A stretch of 10,075 bases of DNA from Actinomycetota bacterium (GTDB taxonomy: Bacteria; Actinomycetota; Acidimicrobiia; Acidimicrobiales; GCA-2861595): positions 1 through 10,075 of the forward strand of contig JADDQT010000053.1 in NCBI GenBank assembly GCA_016781225.1, read 5' to 3'. A program made the translations under genes and the position numbers. Under the pieces are notes generated by a model. It did no database searches and was not told the DNA's origin. It was given only the letters and a program-made list of their open reading frames with translations. This document shows, piece by piece, positions 1 to 6,778 of this stretch. Position 1 is the stretch's first letter. The number at the start of each line of letters is the position of its first letter.

Positions 1-340
1 TTCCGATCTCGGGCTGGCTCATCGTCGCCCCGGCGACGTCGGCCTCCACCTCCACTGTTCCGCCCTCGGTCGTCTGCTCCCAGCGGCCGGGGCCGAGGAC
101 CCACGCCGTGCCGAGGGAGGGATGGCCGGCGAAGGGCAGCTCTCGGGTCGGCGTGAAGATACGCATCTCGTAATGGCCGTCGCCGAGCACGGTGGGGAAC
201 GTCGTCTCCGAGAGGTTCACCTCCCTGGCGATGGCTGCCATGACGGGCTCGGGGCAGGGATCGAGGACCACGCAAACGGCGTTGCCGGCGAGGGCGACGT
301 CACTGAAGACGTCGACTACGCGGTAGGCAAGCTCGATCAG
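1..340 (-). CDS. PhzF-family isomerase/epimerase, N-terminal part (cut by window edge)
   Basis: This is the N-terminal ~113 residues of a PhzF-like protein; the rest lies left of the window. The translation reads YRVVDVFSDVALAGNAVCVV, then IAREVNLSETTFPTV, then RIFTPTRELPFAGHPSLGTA, which follow the PhzF fold in order. The Glu of NLSETTF matches the catalytic Glu of PhzF (Glu45 in the Pseudomonas enzyme). Family members act on small metabolites and most have unknown substrates, so a phenazine role is not implied. No ATG or GTG start exists in a sensible place. A CTG at 340 would put the Glu exactly at residue 45; the only other in-frame candidate I found is a TTG at 427, which would add 29 unlikely residues inside the neighbouring gene. 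The gene follows the four-cysteine gene with at most 1 nt between them, so translational coupling is likely. Family is secure; the start is not. Confidence 0.85.
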   Translation of the reverse strand, partial: MIELAYRVVDVFSDVALAGNAVCVVLDPCPEPVMAAIAREVNLSETTFPTVLGDGHYEMRIFTPTRELPFAGHPSLGTAWVLGPGRWEQTTEGGTVEVEADVAGATMSQPEIG

Positions 341-341
341 C

Positions 342-701
342 TCAACCGCGCCGGCGGAAGAAGCGCCTCCAACGAGGCTCCTCCGACTTCTGCTGCTGCT
401 GCACCCGCTGCCGCTCGACTTCCTCAAGCACGCCCGGGCCGACGGAATTGACGATGTCCTCCGCCTGGTCGAGCAGGGCGGTGGTGTGCTCATCGAGCCT
501 GGGAGGGTCCTGGGGAAGGTTCTTGCGAGCCAGGCTCCCCTGCGTCCAACCGGCGTCGAAACCCCGGAACTCGTACTTGGGACAGTTCTCCGGGCAGCGC
601 CAGGGTGCCTCGGGTGCCAGGTCGAGCCGGCACATGTGCACCGTCTCCTCGGACCGGTACGTCCGCGTCTCGTAGTGCCTGCAGTTGGTGCGCATCGGCA
701 T
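342..701 (-). CDS. Small four-cysteine protein with basic tail, function unknown
   Basis: A 119-residue protein I cannot assign to a named family. The N-terminal third carries four cysteines, C7, C24, C36 and C40, set in TNCRHYETRTY, HMCRLDLAPEAPWRCPENCP. The spacing CX16CX11CX3C with flanking His residues (H9, H22) looks like a small zinc or iron-sulfur binding module; that is inference. The middle (about 60-100) is a charged, probably helical stretch containing a Gln run (QQQQ), and the C-terminus is strongly basic (RWRRFFRRRG), which could bind nucleic acid or membrane. There is no signal peptide or membrane segment. ATG at 701 is chosen; a second ATG two codons later is possible. There is no clear Shine-Dalgarno sequence. 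It lies 42 bp downstream of sufB on the same strand and is probably co-transcribed, which makes a link to Fe-S metabolism tempting but unproven. The ordered Cys pattern and G/C-rich third positions support a real gene. Confidence 0.75.
   Translation of the reverse strand: MPMRTNCRHYETRTYRSEETVHMCRLDLAPEAPWRCPENCPKYEFRGFDAGWTQGSLARKNLPQDPPRLDEHTTALLDQAEDIVNSVGPGVLEEVERQRVQQQQKSEEPRWRRFFRRRG
390..401 (-). repeat. Short CAG trinucleotide run
   Basis: Four tandem CAG codons on the minus strand encode a Gln run in the four-cysteine protein. A run this short may simply reflect composition, though it could vary in length between strains. Confidence 0.5.
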
Positions 702-743
702 GGCTCAATGGTAGGGGCGATCAGTGCCGGCCAACGCTCGCGG

Positions 744-2150
744 CTAGCCGACCGAACCCTCCATCTGGAGCTCGATGAGCCGGCTCCACTCCACGGCGTA
801 CTCCATGGGCAGTGTGCGGGTGACCGGCTCGATGAAGCCGTTCACGATCATGCCCATGGCCTGCTCCTCGGAGAGTCCTCGGCTCATGAGGTAGAAGAGC
901 TGCTCGTCGCCCACCTTGGAGACCGTGGCCTCGTGGCCGATCTGGGCGTCGCGCTCCTGGATCTCCATGTAGGGATAGGTGTCCGAGCGGCTCTCCTCGT
1001 CGAGGATGAGGGCGTCGCAGCGAACGAAGCTCTTGCAGTTCGAGGCACCCTCGTCCACGTGCACGAGGCCGCGGTAGGAGGTGCGGCCACCGTCCTTGCA
1101 GATGGACTTGGACACGATGGTGGACGTGGTCTCCGGGGCGGCGTGCACCATCTTGGCGCCGGCGTCCTGGTGCTGGCCGGGACCGGCGTAGGCCACCGAG
1201 AGCACCTCGCCGCTGGCCTTCGGGCCCATGAGGTAGACGGCGGGGTACTTCATGGTCAGCTTCGAGCCGATGTTTCCGTCGATCCACTCCACCCGGGCCT
1301 CGGCCTCGGCACGAGCCCGCTTGGTGACCAGGTTGTAGACGTTGTTCGACCAGTTCTGGATGGTGGTGTAGGTGATGCGGGACCCGGGCAGGGCCACCAG
1401 CTCCACGACGGCCGAGTGCAGCGAATCGGTGTCCTTGGCGTACACCGGGGCGGAGCAGCCCTCGATGTAGTGCACCTGGGCGCCCTCGTCGGCGATGATC
1501 AGCGTCCGCTCGAACTGGCCTGCGTTCTCGGCGTTGATGCGGAAGTAGGCCTGGAGAGGCATCTCGCAGGTGACGCCCGGCGGTATGTAGATGAACGAGC
1601 CACCGGACCACACCGCCGAGTTGAGGGCGGCGAACTTGTTGTCCCCCGCCGGGATGACGGTGCCGAAGTACTTCTTCAGGATCTCGGGATGCTCCCGCAG
1701 GGCGGTGTCCATGTCGGAGAACAGGATCCCCTGGGCCTCGAGGTCCTCACGGTTCTTGTGGTAGACGACCTCCGACTCGTACTGGGCCGTGACGCCGGCA
1801 AGGTACTTGCGCTCGGCCTCGGGGATGCCCAGCTTCTCGTAGGTGGCCTTCATCTCCGCCGGGAGCTCGTCCCAGTCGTCCACCTGCTCCCCGGAGGGCT
1901 TCAGGTAGTAGTAGATGTCGTCGAAGTCGATGTCAGGCATGTTGACCGCGAACCACGGCTTCATCGGGATCCGCTCGAAGTGACGGAGGGCCTTCAGCCG
2001 GTACTGGGTCATCCAGTCGGGCTCGCCCTTCCACCACGAGATCTCCCTGACGACGGCCTCGTTGATCCCCTTCTTGGGGGTGAAGGCGTAGTCGACGGTG
2101 TCGCTCCACCCGAGCTTGTATCGCCCGAGATCGAGTTCGGCGGTGGCCAT
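744..2150 (-). CDS. sufB: Fe-S cluster assembly scaffold protein SufB
   Basis: A 468-residue SufB, near the usual ~470-495. SufB works in the cytosol in the SufBC2D complex, taking sulfur and iron and building Fe-S clusters on the SufB/SufD beta-helix under the control of the SufC ATPase. The C-terminal core is strongly conserved: RCDALILDEESRSDTYPY, then AQIGHEATVSKVGDEQLFYL, SRGLSEEQAMGMIVNGF and a final EGSVG. Cys378 and Glu407 match the sulfur/cluster residues C405 and E434 of E. coli SufB and keep the same 29-residue spacing. The N-terminal part (WWKGEPDWM, residues ~40-48, and FAVNMPDIDFDDIYYY) is typical of bacterial SufB. No intein interrupts it, unlike the mycobacterial gene. The ATG at 2150 has AGGAG ten bases upstream. 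The usual neighbours sufC, sufD, sufS and sufU are absent from the window: upstream is a divergent small gene, downstream the four-cysteine gene. Confidence 0.97.
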   Translation of the reverse strand: MATAELDLGRYKLGWSDTVDYAFTPKKGINEAVVREISWWKGEPDWMTQYRLKALRHFERIPMKPWFAVNMPDIDFDDIYYYLKPSGEQVDDWDELPAEMKATYEKLGIPEAERKYLAGVTAQYESEVVYHKNREDLEAQGILFSDMDTALREHPEILKKYFGTVIPAGDNKFAALNSAVWSGGSFIYIPPGVTCEMPLQAYFRINAENAGQFERTLIIADEGAQVHYIEGCSAPVYAKDTDSLHSAVVELVALPGSRITYTTIQNWSNNVYNLVTKRARAEAEARVEWIDGNIGSKLTMKYPAVYLMGPKASGEVLSVAYAGPGQHQDAGAKMVHAAPETTSTIVSKSICKDGGRTSYRGLVHVDEGASNCKSFVRCDALILDEESRSDTYPYMEIQERDAQIGHEATVSKVGDEQLFYLMSRGLSEEQAMGMIVNGFIEPVTRTLPMEYAVEWSRLIELQMEGSVG

Positions 2151-2187
2151 GGGGGCTCAGCTCCTGACGAGGCGGAATTTCTCCTAC

Positions 2188-2243
2188 GGTGATGTTAACA
2201 ATGCCCCGCGCCGCTTAGTTCCGCCTCTGGTGTTTAAATCAGT
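2188..2243. promoter_or_regulatory. Divergent promoter/operator region between sufB and the 82-residue gene
   Basis: This is the AT-richest stretch of the 133-bp gap between two divergent genes. On the minus strand TGTTAACAT (2200-2192) resembles an extended -10 element (TGN plus TAACAT) for sufB, giving a leader of about 35 nt with AGGAG at 2165-2161. The perfect palindrome TGTTAACA (2193-2200) overlaps it and could be an operator half or core. Facing right, TGTTTAAAT (2231-2239) could act as a -10 for the small gene at 2284. No convincing -35 box is seen on either side. Confidence 0.4.
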
Positions 2244-2283
2244 GGGGAACACGGGGGACCGTGCCGACGTTAATGGGGTGACC

Positions 2284-2532
2284 ATGACTGCGGACCAACT
2301 CATCGCCGACTGGCGAAGCGTTACCAAGCCCGACACCTACTCCAGCTCCTCCCGGGTGCAGGACCGGCTGTTCGACCTGTACGCCGAGGTGCAGAGCCAA
2401 CCTGCGGGGCGCCTGGTGGAGAACTGGCTCAGCCTCACCATCCAGCGGGACCTCTTTTCTGCCGCCGAGATCCTGGAGCTGCTCGACCAGATCCAAGCTC
2501 AGCTGGCCAGCCCGGTCAGCACCAGCTCCTAG
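2284..2532 (+). CDS. Small hypothetical protein, 82 residues
   Basis: I do not recognise this family. The protein begins MTADQLIADWRSVTKPDTYS and is predicted soluble and mostly helical: an N-terminal helix, a Ser-rich turn (residues 19-23), then helices around RVQDRLFDLYAEVQSQ, RLVENWLSL and FSAAEILELLDQIQAQL, ending in a Ser/Thr-rich tail. It has no cysteines, signal peptide or membrane segment. ATG at 2284 was chosen because it follows the intergenic region and starts where protein-like sequence begins; in-frame GTG codons at 2278 and 2242 are alternatives. GGGGTG just upstream is only a weak ribosome site. The gene is divergent from sufB and may share its regulatory region, and it ends 3 bp before the opposing 68-residue gene. 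Amphipathic periodicity and good codon use suggest it is real. Confidence 0.65.
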   Translation: MTADQLIADWRSVTKPDTYSSSSRVQDRLFDLYAEVQSQPAGRLVENWLSLTIQRDLFSAAEILELLDQIQAQLASPVSTSS

Positions 2533-2535
2533 GTC

Positions 2536-2742
2536 TCACACGGGGCGGGGGCCCCTCCCGCGCGCTGACTCGTCCGCAAGTACCACCTCGTCCACGCCGC
2601 CCAGCATCTCCTCTGCCATCTGACGAGCGGCGTCCTCGTCGTCGCCCACGAAACCGGCCACCGCTACCCCCGGGGCCCGGCGGGACCGCACCGCACGTCC
2701 CACCGCCCGGGCGTCCCTGCCGATCACCACGAGGGCCTGCAT
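2536..2742 (-). CDS. Small hypothetical protein, 68 residues, alpha/beta
   Basis: This small minus-strand gene fills the gap between the 82-residue gene and the oligopeptidase. The protein starts MQALVVIGRDARAVGRAVRS and looks like a compact strand-helix-strand-helix-strand fold: ALVVIG strand, Arg-rich helix, VAVAGFVGDD strand, EDAARQMAEEMLGG helix, VDEVVLADE strand, then a basic, Pro-rich tail. This order recalls half of a Rossmann-like or response-regulator-like fold, but I cannot name a family or function. Third codon positions are almost all G or C, as in its neighbours. No Shine-Dalgarno sequence precedes the ATG at 2742, so it may be leaderless or read from a longer start inside the oligopeptidase region. 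It converges with the 82-residue gene (3 bp apart) and diverges from the oligopeptidase gene (21 bp apart). Confidence 0.55.
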   Translation of the reverse strand: MQALVVIGRDARAVGRAVRSRRAPGVAVAGFVGDDEDAARQMAEEMLGGVDEVVLADESARGRGPRPV

Positions 2743-2763
2743 TGGAAATGACAGGCTAGGCAG

Positions 2764-4845
2764 ATGACCGCCGAGGACTCCGCTCCGCCCGTCGCCGCCA
2801 GACGCCCAACGGTCCTCACGGTCCACGGTGACAGTCGCTTCGACGAGTGGTACTGGCTGCGGGAGCGGGAGAACCCCGAGGTCCTCGCCCACCTCGAGGC
2901 CGAGAACGCCTACACCAAGCAGGCCCTGGCCCACACGAACACCCTGCAGGACCAGCTGTACGACGAGATCGTGGGGCGCATCCTCGAGACCGACCTCTCC
3001 GTCCCCGCGCCCAAGGGTGACTGGTGGTACTACGGCCGCACCATCGAGGGCCTGCAGTACCCCATCGCCTGCCGGCGCCGGGGCGGACCGGACGGCCCGG
3101 AGCAGGTGATGCTGGACCAGAACGAGCTGGCTTCCGGGCATGAGTTCTTCGAGGTGGCCAACCACGTGGTGAGCCCCGATGCCGCCCTGCTGGCCTACGC
3201 GACCGACACCGACGGCAGCGAGCGCTACACCCTGCGGGTGAGGGACCTCGACGGCGGCGAAGATCTGCCCGACGAGGTGACCGACACCTACTACGGGCTG
3301 GCGTGGGCGGCCGACAACCGCACCGTCTTCTACGTGAAGGTCGACGCCGCGGTGCGTCCCTACCAGCTGTGGCGCCACGTTGTCGGGTCCCCCGCCTCCG
3401 ACGACGTCCTCGTCCACCAGGAGGACGACGACCGCTTCTACCTGGGTGTGCACCTCACGAAGTCGGAGCGCTACGTACTGCTCACCCTCTCCAGCAAGGT
3501 CACCACCGAGATCTGGTACCTGGAGGCCGACGACCCCACCGGCCGCTTCCGCGTAGTGGCCCCCCGGGAACAAGGCGTGGAGTACGACGTTGATCACTGT
3601 TCAGGGGAGGACGGTGACCGCTTCCTCATCGTCACCAACGCCGACGGGGCGGAGAACTTCAAGCTGGTGGAGGCCCCGGTGGAGGACCCCGGCCCGGAGC
3701 ACTGGTCGGAGGTCGTACCCCACCGCAGCGACGTCAAGCTCGACGGTATCGACGTGTCCGTGGGCCACGTCGTGCTCTTCGAGCGGGCGGCGGGGCTCCG
3801 GCGCCTGGCCGCGCGGCGTCTGTCGGACGGCGAGACCCACGTGGTGGAGCAGGCCGAGCCCGTATACACCGTCTACCCGGGAGCCAACTTGGAGTTCGAC
3901 AGCGGCATCCTCCGCTTCGGGTACTCCTCCCTGGTCACGCCTCACTCGGTCTACGACTACGACCTGGAGGCTCGCACCCGGGAGCTCAGGAAGCGCCAGC
4001 CGGTTCTCGGGGATTACAAGCCGGACGACTACCAGACGTCACGGCTCTGGGCCACCGCCCCCGACGGGGTGGAGGTGCCCATGTCGCTGGTGCACCGCAA
4101 GGGGCTGGCCCTCGACGGCAGCGCCCCAGCGCTCCTCTACGGCTACGGCTCCTACGAGCACAGCGTGGAGCCCGTGTTCTCCTCGCTGCGCCTCAGCCTG
4201 CTCGAGCGCGGCTTCGTGTTCGCCATCGCCCACGTGCGAGGGGGCGGCGAGATGGGCAGGAGGTGGTACGAGGACGGAAAGCTGCTCAACAAGAAGAACA
4301 CCTTCACCGACTTCGCGGCCTGCGCCGAGCACCTCGTGGAGCAGCGCTTCACCTCGACGGAGCGCCTGGTGATCCGGGGTGGCAGCGCCGGCGGCCTTCT
4401 CATGGGGGCCACGGTCAACCTGCGGCCCGACCTGTTCCGAGGCGTGGTGGCCGAGGTGCCCTTCGTGGACGTCCTCACGACCATCTGCGACGAGACCCTC
4501 CCTCTCACCGTGCTCGAGTGGGAGGAGTGGGGCAACCCCAAGACGGACCCTGACGTCTACCGCTACATGAAGTCCTACTCGTCCTACGACAACGTGGCCG
4601 AGGCGCCGTACCCCGCCATGTTCGTCACCGCCGGGCTGAACGATCCTCGGGTCAGCTACTGGGAGCCGGCCAAGTGGGTGCAGCGGCTCCGTGACCGCAC
4701 CACCGGAACCGCACCCGTATTGCTCAAGACCGAGCTCGGGGCGGGCCACATGGGCCCCTCGGGCCGCTACGACGCCTGGAGGGACGAGGCCCTCGTCTAC
4801 GCCTTCGTCCTCGACGCGGTGGGATGGCAGCCCGAGACGCCCTGA
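2764..4845 (+). CDS. ptrB: S9A family oligopeptidase (oligopeptidase B, PtrB-like)
   Basis: A 693-residue serine oligopeptidase, close to the ~690 of oligopeptidase B. It would cut short peptides after Arg or Lys in the cytosol; there is no signal peptide. An N-terminal helical cap (about 1-75, with RFDEWYWLRERENPEVLAHL) leads into a seven-bladed beta-propeller (about 76-410) that limits access to small peptides, followed by the alpha/beta-hydrolase domain starting near YGYGSY (459-464). The triad is Ser541 in GGSAGG, Asp627 in GLNDPRV and His662 in GAGHMGPSG, all intact. Glu585 and Glu587 in LEWEEWGNP sit where oligopeptidase B has the acidic residues that select basic P1 side chains (44 and 46 after the Ser, as in the Salmonella enzyme). 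The ATG at 2764 has only a weak AGG-type ribosome site. The gene is alone on its strand and ends at a strong hairpin. Confidence 0.95.
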   Translation: MTAEDSAPPVAARRPTVLTVHGDSRFDEWYWLRERENPEVLAHLEAENAYTKQALAHTNTLQDQLYDEIVGRILETDLSVPAPKGDWWYYGRTIEGLQYPIACRRRGGPDGPEQVMLDQNELASGHEFFEVANHVVSPDAALLAYATDTDGSERYTLRVRDLDGGEDLPDEVTDTYYGLAWAADNRTVFYVKVDAAVRPYQLWRHVVGSPASDDVLVHQEDDDRFYLGVHLTKSERYVLLTLSSKVTTEIWYLEADDPTGRFRVVAPREQGVEYDVDHCSGEDGDRFLIVTNADGAENFKLVEAPVEDPGPEHWSEVVPHRSDVKLDGIDVSVGHVVLFERAAGLRRLAARRLSDGETHVVEQAEPVYTVYPGANLEFDSGILRFGYSSLVTPHSVYDYDLEARTRELRKRQPVLGDYKPDDYQTSRLWATAPDGVEVPMSLVHRKGLALDGSAPALLYGYGSYEHSVEPVFSSLRLSLLERGFVFAIAHVRGGGEMGRRWYEDGKLLNKKNTFTDFAACAEHLVEQRFTSTERLVIRGGSAGGLLMGATVNLRPDLFRGVVAEVPFVDVLTTICDETLPLTVLEWEEWGNPKTDPDVYRYMKSYSSYDNVAEAPYPAMFVTAGLNDPRVSYWEPAKWVQRLRDRTTGTAPVLLKTELGAGHMGPSGRYDAWRDEALVYAFVLDAVGWQPETP

Positions 4846-4860
4846 TCCCACGCGGTTGGT

Positions 4861-4905
4861 TCTCCGGTCACCTGGTTCCGGATGGCGCAACCAGGTAACC
4901 GGAGA
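4861..4905. terminator. Long hairpin between convergent genes, probable bidirectional terminator
   Basis: Arms TCTCCGGTCACCTGGTT (4861-4877) and AACCAGGTAACCGGAGA (4889-4905) pair over 17 positions with one mismatch around an 11-nt loop. The hairpin lies between the stop codon of the oligopeptidase gene (4843-4845) and the stop codon of the FtsH-like gene (4910-4912). No T tract follows on either strand, as is common for hairpin terminators of high-GC actinobacteria. Confidence 0.8.
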
Positions 4906-4909
4906 GCTC

Positions 4910-6703
4910 TCACGCCTCTTGGTGGACCCCGCGGAGGTCGATCACCGTCTGCTCGGCCATGGCGATCACCTGGGCGATCTCGTCACCCACCAACTCGTCC
5001 CGTTCCAATAGGGCGTTGCGCAGTGCCTCCACGACATGGCGGCTGGCTTCGAGCATGCGGCTCACCTCCTCCTTGGCTCGGGACAGGATCTCCTCCACCG
5101 CCTCCCGGCCGGCGTCCGCGGCCAGCACCTTGGCTACGAGGTTGGCGCCAGGGCCTGCATCGACCGCCTCGTATGAAATCAGCGACCCGCCGAGCCCGAA
5201 CGATCCCACCATCTGGGCCGCCGCCGAAGTGGCCGCCTGGAGGTCGCCGGCCGGGCCCGTGCCCGACTCGCCGAAGAACAGCTCCTCGGCCACCATCCCC
5301 CCGAAGGCGATCTGGATGAGCGCTTCGATCTCGGAGCGGGACTTGGTGTAGCGCTCCTCGAGGTCGGAGTGCGACAGCAGCCCGAGGGCGTCACCTCGCT
5401 TGATTATGGAGAGCACCTCGAGCTTGCGTCCCTTGCCCACCAGGTGGGCCACGGCGGCATGGCCGGCCTCGTGGGTGGCTATGGCTCGCCGCTCGTGCTC
5501 GGCGTAGGCCACCGGGTTCTTGAGGCCCAGCTCCTCGGTCATGCGGGCCTGCTGCACGTCGTCCCAGCTGAGTCCGTCACCACCTCTGCGGAGGGCCCAG
5601 ACCAGCGCCTCGTCGAGCAGGTGCTCGATCATCACCGGCGAGTAGCCGAAGGTCATGGCGGCCAGGGTGTCCCGCGCCGCGGGCTCGTCCAAAGCCGAGT
5701 CGTGAGCCTTCTTGTCGAGGTAGTAGTCGATGATCTCCCGCCGCCCTCCACGGTTGGGCAGGTCGAAGTGGATGGAGCGGTCGAAGCGGCCGGGGCGCAG
5801 CAGGGCGGGGTCCAGGTCGGCAGCCCGGTTGGTGGCGCCGATGACGAGCACGTTGGCCGCCGGGGTCACCGGCTTGCGCAGCTGGGAGTGGGCCGGGAGC
5901 CAGCGGTTGACCTGATCGACGAACCACCCGGCCAGGCGCCGCCCCGCCGGTGGTGCGTCGAAGGACTGCAGCTGGATCAACAGCTCGTTGACCACTCCGG
6001 AGATCCCCTCGCGCTGCGTGGACGAGCCCATCCCCGAGCGCGCCGCGCCGATGGCGTCGATCTCCTCTATGAATCCGATGGCGCCGCCCTCCCGGCGGGC
6101 GTACTGGCGCAGAGCCTTGAAGTACGAGCGGATCTTGCGGTTCGTCTGGCCGTAGTACATGGACTGGAAGGCCGACGAGGACACGAAGAGGAAGGGCACG
6201 CCGGCCTCTCGAGCCATGGCCTTGGCCAGGTAGGTCTTGCCGGTTCCCGGGGGGCCCTCGAAGAGGATGGCCCGCCGAGAGCTGCCCCCCATCTGCTCCT
6301 TGAAGGTGCGATGGGAAAGGAAGAGGTTGATGGTCTTCACCACCTCCTCGACAACCACGCCGGCACCCTTCACGTCCTCGAACCCGAGCTCGATCTCGCT
6401 CGGCCGGAACAGGACGTGGGGAGAGCGGCCGGCGCCGAGCATCGGGACGGCCAGAGCCAGGACCAGCACCAGCGTGAGCAGCAGTCCGGGAATGAACTCC
6501 GGCGGGAACGGTAGGGCGGGCGCTCCCAGCTCGACCGGGTCACCGGTCACGAAGCGAGCCCACATCCACACCGCGACCGGGGCGAGCACCACCGCCAGCC
6601 GGCGGAGCCGCCGCCGCCGAGCCCTCTCGCGCGCCACGGCCACGTCCGCCGTAGCTGCCTGCAGCACCTGCGTCTGTCCCAAACTCGCCAGGTCTATCAT
6701 CAC
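4910..6703 (-). CDS. Divergent FtsH-like membrane AAA+ zinc metalloprotease (peptidase M41)
   Basis: A 597-residue membrane protease that would unfold and degrade proteins using ATP. An Arg-rich N-terminus (25-35) precedes two membrane segments (~36-52 and ~71-89) joined by an external loop of under 20 residues, far shorter than the domain of classical FtsH. The AAA+ domain has Walker A GPPGTGKT (150-157), an aromatic pore loop SMYYGQT (181-187), Walker B GFIEEIDAIG (210-219), sensor 1 VIGATN (287-292) and arginine fingers R303 and R306. The M41 domain has HEAGH (411-415) and Asp487 in AGDLQAAT as third zinc ligand. Oddities: the Walker B Asp is Glu213 (GAG), and there is an extra ~30-residue segment at about 249-283 before sensor 1. 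GGAG at 6711-6708 supports ATG 6703; ATG 6700 is also possible. It is probably a specialised paralogue rather than the main FtsH. It follows the epimerase gene by 75 bp. Confidence 0.92.
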   Translation of the reverse strand: MMIDLASLGQTQVLQAATADVAVARERARRRRLRRLAVVLAPVAVWMWARFVTGDPVELGAPALPFPPEFIPGLLLTLVLVLALAVPMLGAGRSPHVLFRPSEIELGFEDVKGAGVVVEEVVKTINLFLSHRTFKEQMGGSSRRAILFEGPPGTGKTYLAKAMAREAGVPFLFVSSSAFQSMYYGQTNRKIRSYFKALRQYARREGGAIGFIEEIDAIGAARSGMGSSTQREGISGVVNELLIQLQSFDAPPAGRRLAGWFVDQVNRWLPAHSQLRKPVTPAANVLVIGATNRAADLDPALLRPGRFDRSIHFDLPNRGGRREIIDYYLDKKAHDSALDEPAARDTLAAMTFGYSPVMIEHLLDEALVWALRRGGDGLSWDDVQQARMTEELGLKNPVAYAEHERRAIATHEAGHAAVAHLVGKGRKLEVLSIIKRGDALGLLSHSDLEERYTKSRSEIEALIQIAFGGMVAEELFFGESGTGPAGDLQAATSAAAQMVGSFGLGGSLISYEAVDAGPGANLVAKVLAADAGREAVEEILSRAKEEVSRMLEASRHVVEALRNALLERDELVGDEIAQVIAMAEQTVIDLRGVHQEA

Positions 6704-6723
6704 GCTCCGTCTATGAGAAGGCC

Positions 6724-6752
6724 ACGCTATGTGGTCAGGGATGAATCCGCAA
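6724..6752 (-). promoter_or_regulatory. Candidate promoter of the FtsH-like gene
   Basis: On the minus strand TTGCGG (6752-6747) is followed after 17 nt by TAGCGT (6729-6724), a fair fit to actinobacterial TTGNNN / TANNNT housekeeping promoters. Transcription would start near 6717, giving a ~14-nt leader holding the GGAG ribosome site. The spacing is right but the boxes are imperfect. Confidence 0.4.
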
Positions 6753-6778
6753 TGACATCGCCGCCCACCGACTTGAAC

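Noticed and set aside
486..2192. Very long plus-strand open frame (568 codons) across sufB
   Set aside because: It is antisense to a certain sufB gene. The product is a monotonous Val/Gly/Leu/His-rich sequence typical of the reverse frame of GC-rich codons, and it has no domain I recognise.
2743..3597. Extension of the 68-residue minus-strand gene into the oligopeptidase region
   Set aside because: The frame stays open, but beyond the ATG at 2742 the translation turns into a Val/Gly-rich shadow of the oligopeptidase gene, so only the intergenic part is kept.
5369..6514. Plus-strand open frame (381 codons) across the FtsH-like gene
   Set aside because: Antisense shadow of a well-supported AAA+/M41 gene; composition follows reverse-frame codon bias.
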